Shown piece by piece: positions 9,106 to 19,022 of a stretch of 33,897 bases of DNA. The notes under the pieces were generated by a model that saw only the letters and a list, made by a program, of their open reading frames with translations, did no database searches and was not told the origin of the DNA. The position numbers and the translations under genes were made by a program. This stretch comes from Verrucomicrobiota bacterium (lineage in GTDB: Bacteria; Verrucomicrobiota; Verrucomicrobiia; Limisphaerales; UBA8199), in assembly GCA_029974925.1 (NCBI GenBank), contig JARKQH010000474.1:1-33897 (forward strand). The letters are read 5' to 3'. Positions within the stretch are counted from its first letter, which is position 1. Each line of letters begins with the position of its first letter.

Positions 9106-9267
9106 TCAGCGACGCAGCATCCGGCCAAACACCCGGTAGGCGTACGACATCCACAGAACCGTCAGCAAGCTGATGATGACCACCTGGCTCACCACCGGGT
9201 AACTGTAAATCAGAAAAGCAATCCCTCCGCACGCCACGGTTGCCTTTATTAAATCGAACAGACTCAT
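9106..9267 (-). CDS. Small two-helix membrane protein, 53 aa, not in ORF track
   Basis: An open frame from ATG (9267) to TGA (9106) encodes 53 aa beginning MSLFDLIKATVACGG. It contains a hydrophobic run AFLIYSYPVV and another, SQVVIISLLTVLWMSYAY, and ends in a positively charged tail (RVFGRMLRR). This looks like one or two inner-membrane helices with the basic end in the cytosol. It fell below the 60-aa cut of the supplied ORF list. It lies between lpdA and the DUF11-like gene on the same strand. No strong Shine-Dalgarno is visible. I do not recognise a family. The hydrophobic pattern and clean frame support a real gene, but conservation is untested. Confidence 0.5.
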   Translation of the reverse strand: MSLFDLIKATVACGGIAFLIYSYPVVSQVVIISLLTVLWMSYAYRVFGRMLRR

Positions 9268-9459
9268 AACCGCACAACTTCAAGGCAGCACAATTCGCGC
9301 CACTTCCCTTGAACCGGATGCCCATCGGGCAACCCAGCCCGCAACGCGCCAGTGCTTCGCCACTCCTTACTTACGCCCGTTCGGCTCAAGTGCCAAGTCG
9401 GAAAAGACCCGATGAGCATCCCGGGCCCGGTTCAGGAGCTCAATTCCGCCCCGCCGCGG
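9268..9459. other. Intergenic, nothing recognised
   Basis: This 192-nt gap sits between two minus-strand genes. The plus-strand ORF crossing it (9352-10440) is antisense to the DUF11-like gene and shows no domain. I see no RNA gene or clear terminator here. Confidence 0.4.
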
Positions 9460-10629
9460 TCAATACTGCCGTGTGGATTCCTCCTCGGTAATGGGCGACT
9501 CGAACTGGTCGCTCGTCAACTCCACCTTCAGCCGGGCATCCGCGGCGCCCACGGCTTTGACGACCAGCCGCCACTTCGCCGTTGCCTTGGGGGCCAGCAG
9601 CGGCAGTGCGACAACGCGGACCGTCTGCCCCTCCGCTGCCACCGCGGTTTCGCCGCTGCCCGCGACAAACCTCTGGGTCGGGGGCAGCGTGGCAACCAGG
9701 CGCACCTGGGTGCCGGGGGCCGAACCTTGGTTGGTCACGCGAATCTCGTAAGTGACCTCCTGCCCGACCTCGACAGGGTCCTCGAGGTCCACGACTTCGA
9801 TCAGAATGGCAGGGATGCCCACCACCTTCGTTCCGCAAGAGGATTGGGCGGATTGGCCACCCGCGCCCGCCGCAGTGGCCGTAAAGGACATTGTCTCCGG
9901 TGTGCTGCCTTCCAGGACCACGCACCGCCGGTAGGCCACGCCCGGAGCCAGTCCGGCAAGTTCCCAACTCATCCGGCCGGCTCGCAGCACGCCTCCGGCG
10001 CTCATCTGCTTGGGCGTCGCATTGGGCGGCAGCGACAGGGAAACGGTCGTTTTCGGCTCCGTCACATTCCCCATCTGCCGGACGGTGAGACACACTTCAA
10101 TGGGCCGTCCCACCAGCACCTCCGCCGGGGCCGCGCAGTCAATCGCGAGCAGCGACTTGGGCTCCAGCCCGATGTCTTCGAGCAGAAAATTGCTACAGGC
10201 CTTGGGTGTCACGCAGCGGTATTGCCGGCCGTTGGAAACAAATTCAAAGACAAAAGCGGGCGCCGGCGCGTCACCCGCCCAGAGCACATTGCGCAGACAA
10301 ACCGGCCTGCCGTCTTTCCGCGACGACATGAACGGCAGAGTGGTCCCCACGGGAATCTCGATTTCGCGAATCTCCGCAGTAGCGAGGGCGCGGAAGAAAT
10401 CGTCCAGGTTCCCTTCCCACCCCCATTGACGCAGAATTGAGGCAATGTCCGGACGTAATTGAAGGTCCAGCAGACGGGCCCGCAGGTCCTCAGCCGTCTG
10501 CACCGGCGGCGCAAACCGCGTTGCCGGATTGCCCAGACGCGTCGCCCGATGCTGTTCGGCCAGAACGCGCGCGTTATCGAACCCACCGAGCAAGACCGCC
10601 ACCCCCAAAAACGCAGACAGAGCTTTCAT
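9460..10629 (-). CDS. Exported protein with DUF11-like CARDB/conserved-repeat domains
   Basis: 389 aa from ATG at 10629 (MKALSAFLGVAVLLGG), which gives a signal peptide. GGAAG lies 8 nt before it as a Shine-Dalgarno, so the track's longer start at 10719 is unlikely. Residues ~35-150 are an unrecognised N-terminal region (LRARLLDLQLRPDIASILRQWGWEG) that continues into a short beta-rich segment with cysteines. Two Ig-like beta domains of the DUF11 kind follow: ~160-265 (VGRPIEVCLTVRQMGNVTEPKTTVSLSLPPN) and ~270-385 (VEVGQEVTYEIRVTNQGSAPGTQVRLVATLPP). These domains usually occur in cell-surface or periplasmic proteins. There is no membrane anchor or sorting signal at the C-terminus, so it is probably periplasmic or released. 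The role is unknown. Confidence 0.85.
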   Translation of the reverse strand: MKALSAFLGVAVLLGGFDNARVLAEQHRATRLGNPATRFAPPVQTAEDLRARLLDLQLRPDIASILRQWGWEGNLDDFFRALATAEIREIEIPVGTTLPFMSSRKDGRPVCLRNVLWAGDAPAPAFVFEFVSNGRQYRCVTPKACSNFLLEDIGLEPKSLLAIDCAAPAEVLVGRPIEVCLTVRQMGNVTEPKTTVSLSLPPNATPKQMSAGGVLRAGRMSWELAGLAPGVAYRRCVVLEGSTPETMSFTATAAGAGGQSAQSSCGTKVVGIPAILIEVVDLEDPVEVGQEVTYEIRVTNQGSAPGTQVRLVATLPPTQRFVAGSGETAVAAEGQTVRVVALPLLAPKATAKWRLVVKAVGAADARLKVELTSDQFESPITEEESTRQY

Positions 10630-10900
10630 GGAAGCCAGCTTCCAGCCAGCACCGCAAAAAAGCGAGCAAATATTCGCCCCGGGGCGCCATCCGAGGGCCA
10701 TATTGGGCTGGCCTTTCACGACCGTAATCTGCTAGAATTGAGCTATGTTGGCAGACCTGCCCCGCTTGAGCATCTGCAGTTCGCCCAACCGGGTCAGAGT
10801 CCCGGTGGGCAGGCCCTTCACTCGAACCGGCCGGCCGGCCCGGCGTCGAAGCCGCGTTGGAGGTGCCGCGTCCTGCCACAGGCTTTGTTGTTAACCTCTC
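10630..10900. other. Divergent intergenic region before the giant CotH gene
   Basis: 271 nt between the minus-strand DUF11-like gene and the plus-strand giant gene. A minus-strand TTACGG-N16-CAATAT is a weak promoter candidate for the DUF11-like gene. On the plus strand TAGAAT (10733-10738) and TAACCT (10892-10897) resemble -10 elements, but no matching -35 is seen. A 49-codon ORF at 10745-10894 has Arg/Cys-rich composition and is not believed. Confidence 0.35.
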
Positions 10901-13900
10901 ATGTTCCCGTTTTGTCGTCCTTCAATTTGCCTGATGGTCTTGCTGGCCGTCTGGGGCGCGCCAGCGCGCGGGCAGGCCGAGACACGCCTGCTTCACCGTT
11001 ACAGTTTCACGGCCGATGCCAGCGATTCCGTTGGGGGCCAGCACGGCGCGCTGCTAGGGGGCGCGGTCATCTCCAACGGTCAGGTCGTCCTGAATGGCAC
11101 GGGTGCCTATGTGGACTTGCCCAACGGCATCCTGTCGGGGCTCGACAGTGTCACGCTGGAAGTCTGGTTGACCGATAACAATAGCGGCAATTGGTCGCGC
11201 ATTTTCGATTTCGGCAACAGCTCCGGGGGGGAGGATGTCGCGGGAACCGGCACCCGGTACGTGTTCCTCTCGCCGCAAGCCGGCAACGGCAGCCTGCGGG
11301 GAGCCATCACCATCACCGGCGGCGGGGCGGGCGAGCAGGTACTGGAATGGAGCGGCGTTCGGCTGCCGGCCAATACGCTGAAGCATGTGGCATGGACGGC
11401 CGATGGCGCGACCCACACCGGCCGGCTTTACGTGGACGGGCTGCTGGTTGCCGAGAATTCCAATATGACCCTCCGTCCGTCCGATCTGGGGATCACCTCG
11501 AACAACTGGATCGGGCGGTCCCAGTTCAGCGCCGACGCCTATCTCAGAGCCAGCATCACGGAGTTCCGTATTTATGACGGGGCGCTCACAACCGCCGAAG
11601 TTCAGGAGAGTGCCGCCGAGGGACCCGATTCCAGTGGGTTCGCCGGGCCGGTGGCAATCAGCTCGCATCCGCAATCCCAAGCAGTCACCGAGCTGCTGCC
11701 GGTGACTTTCAGCGTGAGCGTTCGGGGAGCCCGCCCCATCCTCGCGCAATGGTTCCGCAACCAGACGCCGATCCCCAACGCCACCAACACCACGCTCACC
11801 CTCCCGTCCGCCACGCTGGCGGATAACGGCGCAAACTACCGCGTTGCCCTGACGAACACCGTGACCAACATGACGTTCTCGGTGGTATCAAGCAACGCCC
11901 TGCTGAGCGTTCGCGCCGACACCAATCCCCCGGCGCTCCTCCGCGCCGAGAGTCTCTATCCCACCGAAGTGCGCGTGAGTTTCTCCGAGGGCCTCCGCGC
12001 CGACACCGCCCTCAATGCCGCCAATTACGTCATCACCAGCTCTGCGGGGTCCCTGCCCGTGAGCGCCGCGCGCTTTGGGGAGACGGCGGCAACGGTGATT
12101 TTGACCACCGCCCCGCAATCCCTGGGCACGAATTACACGCTCACGGTCAACGGCGTTCGCGACCTGGCGGCGGCGGCCAACCCGATTGCGGCCAATTCCC
12201 AAACGCATTTCATTGCCACGCCGTTTGTCGCAACCGATATTGGCCACCCGGCCGCGGGGGGTGTGATGACCGTAGTGGGCAACGGTTTTGACCTCACGAG
12301 CTCGGGCGCGGCGCTCGGCGGAACCCAGGATGAATGTACTTTCGCCCATCAGCGCTACACCAACGATTTCGATGTTCAGGTGCGGGTCGCGACGCTGGGG
12401 TTTGCCAGCGCGTGGACCCGCGCGGGTTTGATGGCACGCGACGGACTGGTGACCAACGCCGTTTTTGCCGCGGCCGTGGCCACGCCAGGCCCCGCCGGCT
12501 GCCATTTCCTTTCCCGCGCAGCCACCGGCGCCAGCGCCACCTTCAGCGGTTTGTTCCCCGTCAATTACCCCGACACGTGGCTGCGGTTACGACGCAGCGG
12601 CAATGTGTTCAGCGGATTTGCCAGCCTCGACGGCCAAACCTGGGAGTTCCTGGGCTCGGCCACGCTTGCCGTGTCGGCAACGGTCGAGGTCGGCTTTGCG
12701 GCAAGCGCCGGCGCCCCGGGCGCCGCCACCAGTGTTCAATTCCGCGATTTCAATCCGGGCGCCGGGCTGGTCGTGACCAACCTCTCGCTGCCGTTTGAAC
12801 CGCCGGGCCCGTGCAGCCGCCGCACGCCCTTGGTAATCACGGAAATCATGTACAACCCACCCGATGCGTGGGACGCGACCAACAACCTCGAATTTGTCGA
12901 GCTGTGGAATTCCGGTCTCGTCACCGAAGACCTGACCGGCCACCAGCTCACCGGCGAAATCAGTTACCGCTTCCCGGACCACACGCGGCTCGCGCCCGGC
13001 CAGTTTCTGGTCGTCGCCAAGGACCCTGCGGCCGCCCAGCGGTTCTATGGCGTGACCTGCCTGGGCCCCTACACCAACAAACTGTCCAACAGTGGCGGCG
13101 TCCTGCGGCTGTTGAACGAGTTGGGCGGACGTCTGCTGGAAATCGAATATGACAACCGGCCGCCCTGGCCCGCGGCGCCGGACGGCGCCGGCCACTCGCT
13201 GGTGCTCTCGCGCCCCAGTTTCGGGGAGAAGGACCCCCGCGCCTGGTCCGCCAGCCCGGCCATTGGCGGGTCGCCCGGCGCGTTTGACCATTATCAATCC
13301 GAGCCGGCCAACCAGGTGGTGATCAACGAGTTCCTGGCGCATACCGACGAACCGCAGGAGGATTACATCGAACTGTTCAATACCGGCATTCAGGCCGTGA
13401 ATGTATCGGGAATGTGGCTCAGCGACACGGCCGCCACGAACAAGTTCCGCATCCCCGACGGCACCACCATCCCGGCCCGCGGTTTCCTGGCTTTCACCCA
13501 AACGCAGCTCGGCTTTTCCCTCTCCGCGGACGGCGAAAAAATCCTGCTCGTTAATTCCAACCGGACCCGCGTGATTGACGCGGTGGCGTTTGACGGTCAA
13601 GCCAACGGCGTCAGTGCCGGCCGCCACCCGGACGGCGCGCCGGGCTTTCAACCGCTCGCTTCCGTGACGCCGGGCACGGCCAACCAACGCCCCCGAGTGC
13701 CCGACGTGGTGATCAACGAGATCATGTACCACCCCATTTCAGAGTCCGACGACGACGAGTATGTCGAAATTTACAACCGCAGTGACCAGGCGGTCAGTCT
13801 GGCCAACTGGCGGCTGCAGGGCGGCGTGAGCTTCACCTTTCCCCCCCATGCGGTGATTCCGGCGGACGGCTATGTCGTGGTGGGCAAAAACCTTGCCCGG

Positions 13901-16900
13901 TTGCTTGAGCACTATGCCCAGCTCAATCTCACCAACGCATGGGGCAACTACAGCGGCTCCCTCCGGAACCGCGGCGAACGCATCGCCCTGGCCCGGCCGG
14001 AGGACCTGGTCAGCACCAATTCCCAGGGCGTGGTCACCACAAACCTCTATTTCATCGTCGAAGACGAGGTCGCCTACCGTGATGGCGGGCGCTGGGGCAA
14101 ATGGAGCGATGGCGGCGGCAGCTCGCTGGAGCTGAAAGACCCGGACGCGGACAACCGGCTGGCCGCCAACTGGGCCGACAGCGACGAATCCAACAAGGCG
14201 CCCTGGACCCCGATTGACGTCACCCGCGTCATGGAAAACGGCATGGTCTATAACGACGAATCCCGATCCGCCACCACGTTGGGAACCGCCAACCGGTTTG
14301 AAGTGTTCCTCCAGGGCCCCGGCGAGACGCTCTTGGACAACGTCGAATTCCACAGCAACGGCGGAGCCAACCTCCTTGCCAACGGCACGTTCGACGCCGG
14401 CGCCACGGGCTGGACCCTGGGAGGCGTGCTGCGCGGCAGTTTTGTGGAGGCGGGCGTGGGTCTCGGTGGCACCCCTGCCCTGCACCTGGCCGCGACTGCC
14501 CGCGGCGACACCGGCCCAAACAAGATTGCCGCCGCGCTGACCGCCACCGCCGCCACCGGCGCGCCGAATACCGGCCGGATTGTCGCCTGGGCCCGGTGGC
14601 TTCGAGGCTCGCCCCATATCCTGTTGCGCATTCGCGGCAACTGGATGGAAGTGTCGCAACGCCTGAATCTCCCCGCCAACCTTGGGACCCCGGGCCTGCC
14701 CAACTCGCGGCGGGTAGGCAATGCCGGGCCGGCACTGGTGGAGGTCACTCACACGCCGGTCCTGCCGGCAGTCGGTCAGCCCGTGCGGGTATCCGCGCGC
14801 GCCATTGACCCCGATGGGATTGGTTCGGTCACCTTGCGTTATCGCCTGGACCCCGGCACCACCTTCACCCCGCTCGCCATGCTTGATAATGGCACGGGCG
14901 GCGATGCCGTCGCGGGCGACGGGGTTTATTCCGCAACCCTGCCGGGACTGGGGAGCGGCGCGCTGGTGGCGTTTCAAGTCCACGCCACCGACAGCCTCGG
15001 CGCTACGGCCCGGTTTCCGGAGCCCGAGCCCGGCCACGAATGCCTGGTGCGTTGGGGTGAATCGCCGGTGGCGGGCACCCTTGGCAGTTACCGCTTGTGG
15101 CTGACTTCCTCGAACGTCACGTTCTGGACCAACCGCGAAAAGAACGCCAACGACCCCGTGGATGCCACCTTCGTTTACGGCAACTTTCGCGCCTTTTACA
15201 ACGTGGACACGCTTTACAGCGGGAGCCCCTTTCACGTCCCCAACTACAATGGCCCCGTTGGCAGCATGGCTTGCGATTACGAGGTCAATTTCGCCCCCGA
15301 CGAGCCTTTCCTCGGGTCCCAGCCGTTCGTCTTGACGGCTTACGACGTCGTGTCGGGCAACTTCTTTTTCAACGACGACAGCGGCCAGGTGGACCTCACC
15401 GGCACGTGGATTGGGCGCCAGCTCGGCCAGCCGTACAATTACCGCCGGCATGTTCACGTTTTCGTCAACGGCTTGCGCCGCGGCACCATTTACGACGACG
15501 CCCAGCAACCCAACCGCGAGATGCTCGACGAGTATTTCCCCGAGGATGAGCGCGGCCAGTTGCGCAAGATCGAAAGCTGGTTCGAGTTTGCCGACGACGC
15601 GCTAACCCAGGCCAGCACCTACGCCACCCTTACGCGGGTCAACCGCAGCTCCGGAGAAATTGACACCGGCCGCTATCGCTGGAACTGGCGCCCCCGCGCC
15701 ACCGCCAATCCCGACGACTGGTCTGCGCTCACCAACCTGATTGCGGTGGTTAATGACACGCTGGCCCCCGACTATGAAGGCCGGGTGCGAACCTGGATGG
15801 ATGTGGCCAATTTCCTGCGGCCGGTGGCCGTTCACCACATCTGCGGCAGTTGGGACAGTTACGCCTACGACCGCGGCAAGAACATGTATGCTTACAAACC
15901 CGACACGGAACCCTGGCGCCTGCTGATGTGGGACATCGAGCTCGCCCTCGGGGCCGGCGGCAACGCCCCCTCGGACAGCATCTACCGGATGTTCGATCAG
16001 ACGCTCCTGCGGATGATTACCAACACTCCCAGCTTCCACCGCGAATACCTCCGGGCGTTCCAGGAAGCGCTCGACTCCCCGCTTCAGCCCGGCGCGGCTG
16101 ACCCGCTGCTGGACGAGCGTTACGCCAGTTTCCTCCAAAACAACGTGCCGATGGTCTCTCCCCAGTTCATCAAGAATTTTATCGCGGCCCGGCGCAATTA
16201 TCTCCTCACCGTCATTCCCTCCGCGACGTTCTCGGTCAACAACCCCGCGTACCAGGCGGTTTCGGGCACCAATCTGCTCACCCTGACCGGCAGCGCGCCG
16301 CTTTCAGTGGAACACATTTTCGTCAACGGCATCCCGTACCCCGTGACCTGGACCGGCACCACCACCTGGCGCGTGCTGGCGCCGTTGGCCGCCGGCACCA
16401 ATTTCCTCACGGTCACCGCCACGGACCGAAAGGGGAATCCCATCCCGAATGCGAGTTTCAACCTCACCGCGAACTACACCGGCGCCGCCGTCGCGCCCGA
16501 AGGCCACGTGGTCTTCAGCGAGATTCTCCCCCAGCCCGTTGCCGGTGGCGCCCAGTTCGTCGAGCTGTTCAATACTCACTCGAATTTCGCGTTCGACCTC
16601 TCGGGCTGGAGCATCAACGGCCTGGCCTATGTTTTTCCGCCCGGGTCCACGATTCCTCCCCGCGGCTTCCGGGTCCTCTGCAGCGATCCGTTCGCCTTCA
16701 GCCAGACTTATGGGCTGACCAACGTTCCGTTTGGCGCCTTTGACGGCAGGCTGGACGAGGACGGCGAAACGCTGACTTTGCTCCGGCCTGGCGCCGGCAC
16801 CAATCAAATCGTGGTTGACCGGGTTCGTTACGAAGCGGCCACGCCCTGGCCCGCCGCCACCAACGGCATCTCGCTCCAGCTCGTGGACCCCAGCCAGGAC

Positions 16901-18895
16901 AACAGCCGCGTGGCCAACTGGGCCGTGCGCCTTCCGACCAATCTCCCGGCCGCAAGCCCCCAATGGGTTTATGCGAGCACCACCGCCACGCTCGCCAGTT
17001 CCGCATCGCGCCTGTATCTGTATCTCGGTTCGGCCGGCGAGATTTATCTTGATGATGTTGCCCTGGTTTCAGGCAGCATTCCGGGCAGCGGGCCCAATCT
17101 CATTACCAACGGCGGATTCGAGACTGCGCTCGGCGGCTCCTGGTCGCTCTCCGCGGATTTTGCCAGTTCCACTCTCAGTACGACGGTGAAACACTCGGGC
17201 AATTCCAGCCTCCGGATGGTGGCCACCGCCCCCGGCTCGGGTGGGAACGACTCGGTTTACCAGACGCTGGGCGCCACCCTGCCCGCCGGCGGTGTTTATT
17301 CCCTGAGCTTTTGGTACCTGCAAAACACCAACGGCACGCCGTTCATCGCCCGCCTGCAAAACTCCACCTCGACCAGCGGCCTGTACGTTTCCCTGGACCC
17401 CCGGCTGCCCATTGGCGGGCCGACTTTCATTCCCGGCGCCACCCCCGGCCAGCCCAACAATGTCGCCACGAACCTGCCGCCTTTCCCGCCGCTTTGGCTC
17501 AATGAGGTCCAAACCTGGAATCTAAACGGTCCGCTCGACAATTTCGGCCAGCGCGAGCCGTGGGCCGAGCTCCGGCACACCGGCGCCACCGACCTGGGCC
17601 TTGGCGGTTATTACCTGACGGATTCCTATGAGCAACTGACCAAGTGGCCGTTCCCCACCAATGCCCTCATCCCGTCAAACGGGTTCCTCGTCGTCTGGTG
17701 CGATGGCGCTCCGGAACAAACCGCAAGCAACGCTCTGCACACCAGCTTTCGCCTGAGTGCGGATGCCGGCTGCCTTGTCCTCACCCGCGCCCTCGGCAGC
17801 GGGGTCCAAATCGTTGATTACCTGAACTACCCCGCCCTGCCCGCCAACTGGAGCTACGGGGACCTTCCGGATGCCCAGCCGTTTTATCGCAAGTCCATGT
17901 TCTTTGCCACTCCGGGAGCCACCAACAATGGCGCGCCGGCGCCGCTTGCAGTGGTGATCAATGAATGGCTTGCCGACAACAGCCGAACCCTCGCCGATCC
18001 CGCCGATGGCAATTTCGAGGACTGGTTCGAGCTTTACAACCCCGGCACCAATGCGGCCAATCTGGGCGGCTGTTACCTCACCGACAACCTGACCAACCGG
18101 TTCCAGTTCCGAATTCCTGACAACGGCCATTACGTCATTCCGCCCGGCGGCTACCTGTTGGTTTGGGCCGACAACGAGGACAATCAAAACTCCACCAACC
18201 GGTCCGACCTCCATGTCTCCTTCGCGCTGAGCAAGGGTGGCGAAGCCATTGGCCTCTTTGCGTCGGATGGTACTCCGATTGATGCCGTCACGTTCGGCCC
18301 TCAAACCACCGATGTCAGCGAGGGCCGCTTCCCTGACGGCGCCGCGGCCATCCACCCGATGCCCACCCCCACCCCGCGCGCGCCCAACCTGCTTCCGAAC
18401 TCACCGCCCAGCCTGGCGCCCATTCCTGACCGATTTGTCACCCTGGGCCAGACGGTCGCATTCACCGTGAGCGCCATGGACGCCGATGTTCCGCCGCAAA
18501 TGGTGCTGTTCAGTCTCGCCAACCCTGTGCCGGGCGCACACATCGGCCCCTCCAGCGGGTTGTTTACCTGGACGCCGGTCCTCGCGCCGGCCACCAACAG
18601 TTTTACGGTGGTCGTTACCGACAGCGGCCTGCCGCCGCTCACTGCGAGCCAGACCTTCACCGTCATTGTCGTTCCTCCGCCGGCGCTGAGTTACAGTTTC
18701 GCCGGGCCGAACCTCGTTTTCCAATGGAATTCCGTCCCCGGCCAGCTCTACCAGGTGGACTACAAAAACGACCTGAATGAGCTTGAGTGGCATGCGGCCA
18801 GCGCCGTGATGACCGGTACTGGCGGCGTCCTCTCGTTCAGCGCCTCGTGGGAATCAGCCGGGCAACGGTTCTTCCGCCTCCGGCTCCTTCCATAG
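10901..18895 (+). CDS. Giant exported CotH-kinase / lamin-tail-domain protein, 2664 aa
   Basis: Signal peptide (LMVLLAVWGAPARG), then approximate domains: LamG/concanavalin-like 25-235; Ig-like 250-340 (QSQAVTELLPVTFSVSV); SbsA-like Ig 343-440; laminin-G/DUF1349-like 445-625; lamin tail domains (LTD) near 643-797, 804-930 and 935-1105, each opening 'VITEIMYNPP' or 'VVINE'; beta-sandwich 1110-1275; Ig-like 1280-1388; CotH kinase-like 1392-1775; LTD 1867-2007; beta-sandwich 2020-2167; LTD 2197-2347 and 2350-2497; Ig 2500-2594; and a terminal module ending FFRLRLLP. In the CotH part, N1661 (KNMYAY) and D1678 (MWDIELALG) sit where known CotH kinases carry metal/ATP-binding Asn and Asp. CotH in Bacillus spores phosphorylates coat proteins; here the substrate and ATP source outside the cell are unknown. 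The frame is uninterrupted over 8 kb. M12 is an alternative start. Confidence 0.92.
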   Translation: MFPFCRPSICLMVLLAVWGAPARGQAETRLLHRYSFTADASDSVGGQHGALLGGAVISNGQVVLNGTGAYVDLPNGILSGLDSVTLEVWLTDNNSGNWSRIFDFGNSSGGEDVAGTGTRYVFLSPQAGNGSLRGAITITGGGAGEQVLEWSGVRLPANTLKHVAWTADGATHTGRLYVDGLLVAENSNMTLRPSDLGITSNNWIGRSQFSADAYLRASITEFRIYDGALTTAEVQESAAEGPDSSGFAGPVAISSHPQSQAVTELLPVTFSVSVRGARPILAQWFRNQTPIPNATNTTLTLPSATLADNGANYRVALTNTVTNMTFSVVSSNALLSVRADTNPPALLRAESLYPTEVRVSFSEGLRADTALNAANYVITSSAGSLPVSAARFGETAATVILTTAPQSLGTNYTLTVNGVRDLAAAANPIAANSQTHFIATPFVATDIGHPAAGGVMTVVGNGFDLTSSGAALGGTQDECTFAHQRYTNDFDVQVRVATLGFASAWTRAGLMARDGLVTNAVFAAAVATPGPAGCHFLSRAATGASATFSGLFPVNYPDTWLRLRRSGNVFSGFASLDGQTWEFLGSATLAVSATVEVGFAASAGAPGAATSVQFRDFNPGAGLVVTNLSLPFEPPGPCSRRTPLVITEIMYNPPDAWDATNNLEFVELWNSGLVTEDLTGHQLTGEISYRFPDHTRLAPGQFLVVAKDPAAAQRFYGVTCLGPYTNKLSNSGGVLRLLNELGGRLLEIEYDNRPPWPAAPDGAGHSLVLSRPSFGEKDPRAWSASPAIGGSPGAFDHYQSEPANQVVINEFLAHTDEPQEDYIELFNTGIQAVNVSGMWLSDTAATNKFRIPDGTTIPARGFLAFTQTQLGFSLSADGEKILLVNSNRTRVIDAVAFDGQANGVSAGRHPDGAPGFQPLASVTPGTANQRPRVPDVVINEIMYHPISESDDDEYVEIYNRSDQAVSLANWRLQGGVSFTFPPHAVIPADGYVVVGKNLARLLEHYAQLNLTNAWGNYSGSLRNRGERIALARPEDLVSTNSQGVVTTNLYFIVEDEVAYRDGGRWGKWSDGGGSSLELKDPDADNRLAANWADSDESNKAPWTPIDVTRVMENGMVYNDESRSATTLGTANRFEVFLQGPGETLLDNVEFHSNGGANLLANGTFDAGATGWTLGGVLRGSFVEAGVGLGGTPALHLAATARGDTGPNKIAAALTATAATGAPNTGRIVAWARWLRGSPHILLRIRGNWMEVSQRLNLPANLGTPGLPNSRRVGNAGPALVEVTHTPVLPAVGQPVRVSARAIDPDGIGSVTLRYRLDPGTTFTPLAMLDNGTGGDAVAGDGVYSATLPGLGSGALVAFQVHATDSLGATARFPEPEPGHECLVRWGESPVAGTLGSYRLWLTSSNVTFWTNREKNANDPVDATFVYGNFRAFYNVDTLYSGSPFHVPNYNGPVGSMACDYEVNFAPDEPFLGSQPFVLTAYDVVSGNFFFNDDSGQVDLTGTWIGRQLGQPYNYRRHVHVFVNGLRRGTIYDDAQQPNREMLDEYFPEDERGQLRKIESWFEFADDALTQASTYATLTRVNRSSGEIDTGRYRWNWRPRATANPDDWSALTNLIAVVNDTLAPDYEGRVRTWMDVANFLRPVAVHHICGSWDSYAYDRGKNMYAYKPDTEPWRLLMWDIELALGAGGNAPSDSIYRMFDQTLLRMITNTPSFHREYLRAFQEALDSPLQPGAADPLLDERYASFLQNNVPMVSPQFIKNFIAARRNYLLTVIPSATFSVNNPAYQAVSGTNLLTLTGSAPLSVEHIFVNGIPYPVTWTGTTTWRVLAPLAAGTNFLTVTATDRKGNPIPNASFNLTANYTGAAVAPEGHVVFSEILPQPVAGGAQFVELFNTHSNFAFDLSGWSINGLAYVFPPGSTIPPRGFRVLCSDPFAFSQTYGLTNVPFGAFDGRLDEDGETLTLLRPGAGTNQIVVDRVRYEAATPWPAATNGISLQLVDPSQDNSRVANWAVRLPTNLPAASPQWVYASTTATLASSASRLYLYLGSAGEIYLDDVALVSGSIPGSGPNLITNGGFETALGGSWSLSADFASSTLSTTVKHSGNSSLRMVATAPGSGGNDSVYQTLGATLPAGGVYSLSFWYLQNTNGTPFIARLQNSTSTSGLYVSLDPRLPIGGPTFIPGATPGQPNNVATNLPPFPPLWLNEVQTWNLNGPLDNFGQREPWAELRHTGATDLGLGGYYLTDSYEQLTKWPFPTNALIPSNGFLVVWCDGAPEQTASNALHTSFRLSADAGCLVLTRALGSGVQIVDYLNYPALPANWSYGDLPDAQPFYRKSMFFATPGATNNGAPAPLAVVINEWLADNSRTLADPADGNFEDWFELYNPGTNAANLGGCYLTDNLTNRFQFRIPDNGHYVIPPGGYLLVWADNEDNQNSTNRSDLHVSFALSKGGEAIGLFASDGTPIDAVTFGPQTTDVSEGRFPDGAAAIHPMPTPTPRAPNLLPNSPPSLAPIPDRFVTLGQTVAFTVSAMDADVPPQMVLFSLANPVPGAHIGPSSGLFTWTPVLAPATNSFTVVVTDSGLPPLTASQTFTVIVVPPPALSYSFAGPNLVFQWNSVPGQLYQVDYKNDLNELEWHAASAVMTGTGGVLSFSASWESAGQRFFRLRLLP

Positions 18896-19022
18896 AATTG
18901 GAGTGTCGGGTCCATCACCCGGGAGAGCGGCCGGCCCATTCCATCTCGAGCGCTGGAGGAGAACCGCGGCAGCCGTGGCCCCGGCGCTGCGGCCGGTTCA
19001 ACCCGCCCGGAAGGGTCTGCGT

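Noticed and set aside
10745-10894. 49-codon ORF (MLADLPRLSIC...) just before the giant gene, with TAGAAT 6 nt upstream
   Set aside because: It is Arg/Cys/Gly-rich with no hydrophobic or domain pattern, and no -35 fits the TAGAAT. It is more likely untranslated leader or spacer.
13739-15508. 589-aa minus-strand ORF and neighbours inside the giant gene
   Set aside because: They are shadows of the CotH/LTD coding frame, which has clear domains throughout.
18896-19022. Terminator between the giant gene and the oxidoreductase
   Set aside because: Several GC-rich self-complementary bits (GCGGCCGG twice) exist, but no single stable stem with a T-run could be drawn with confidence.
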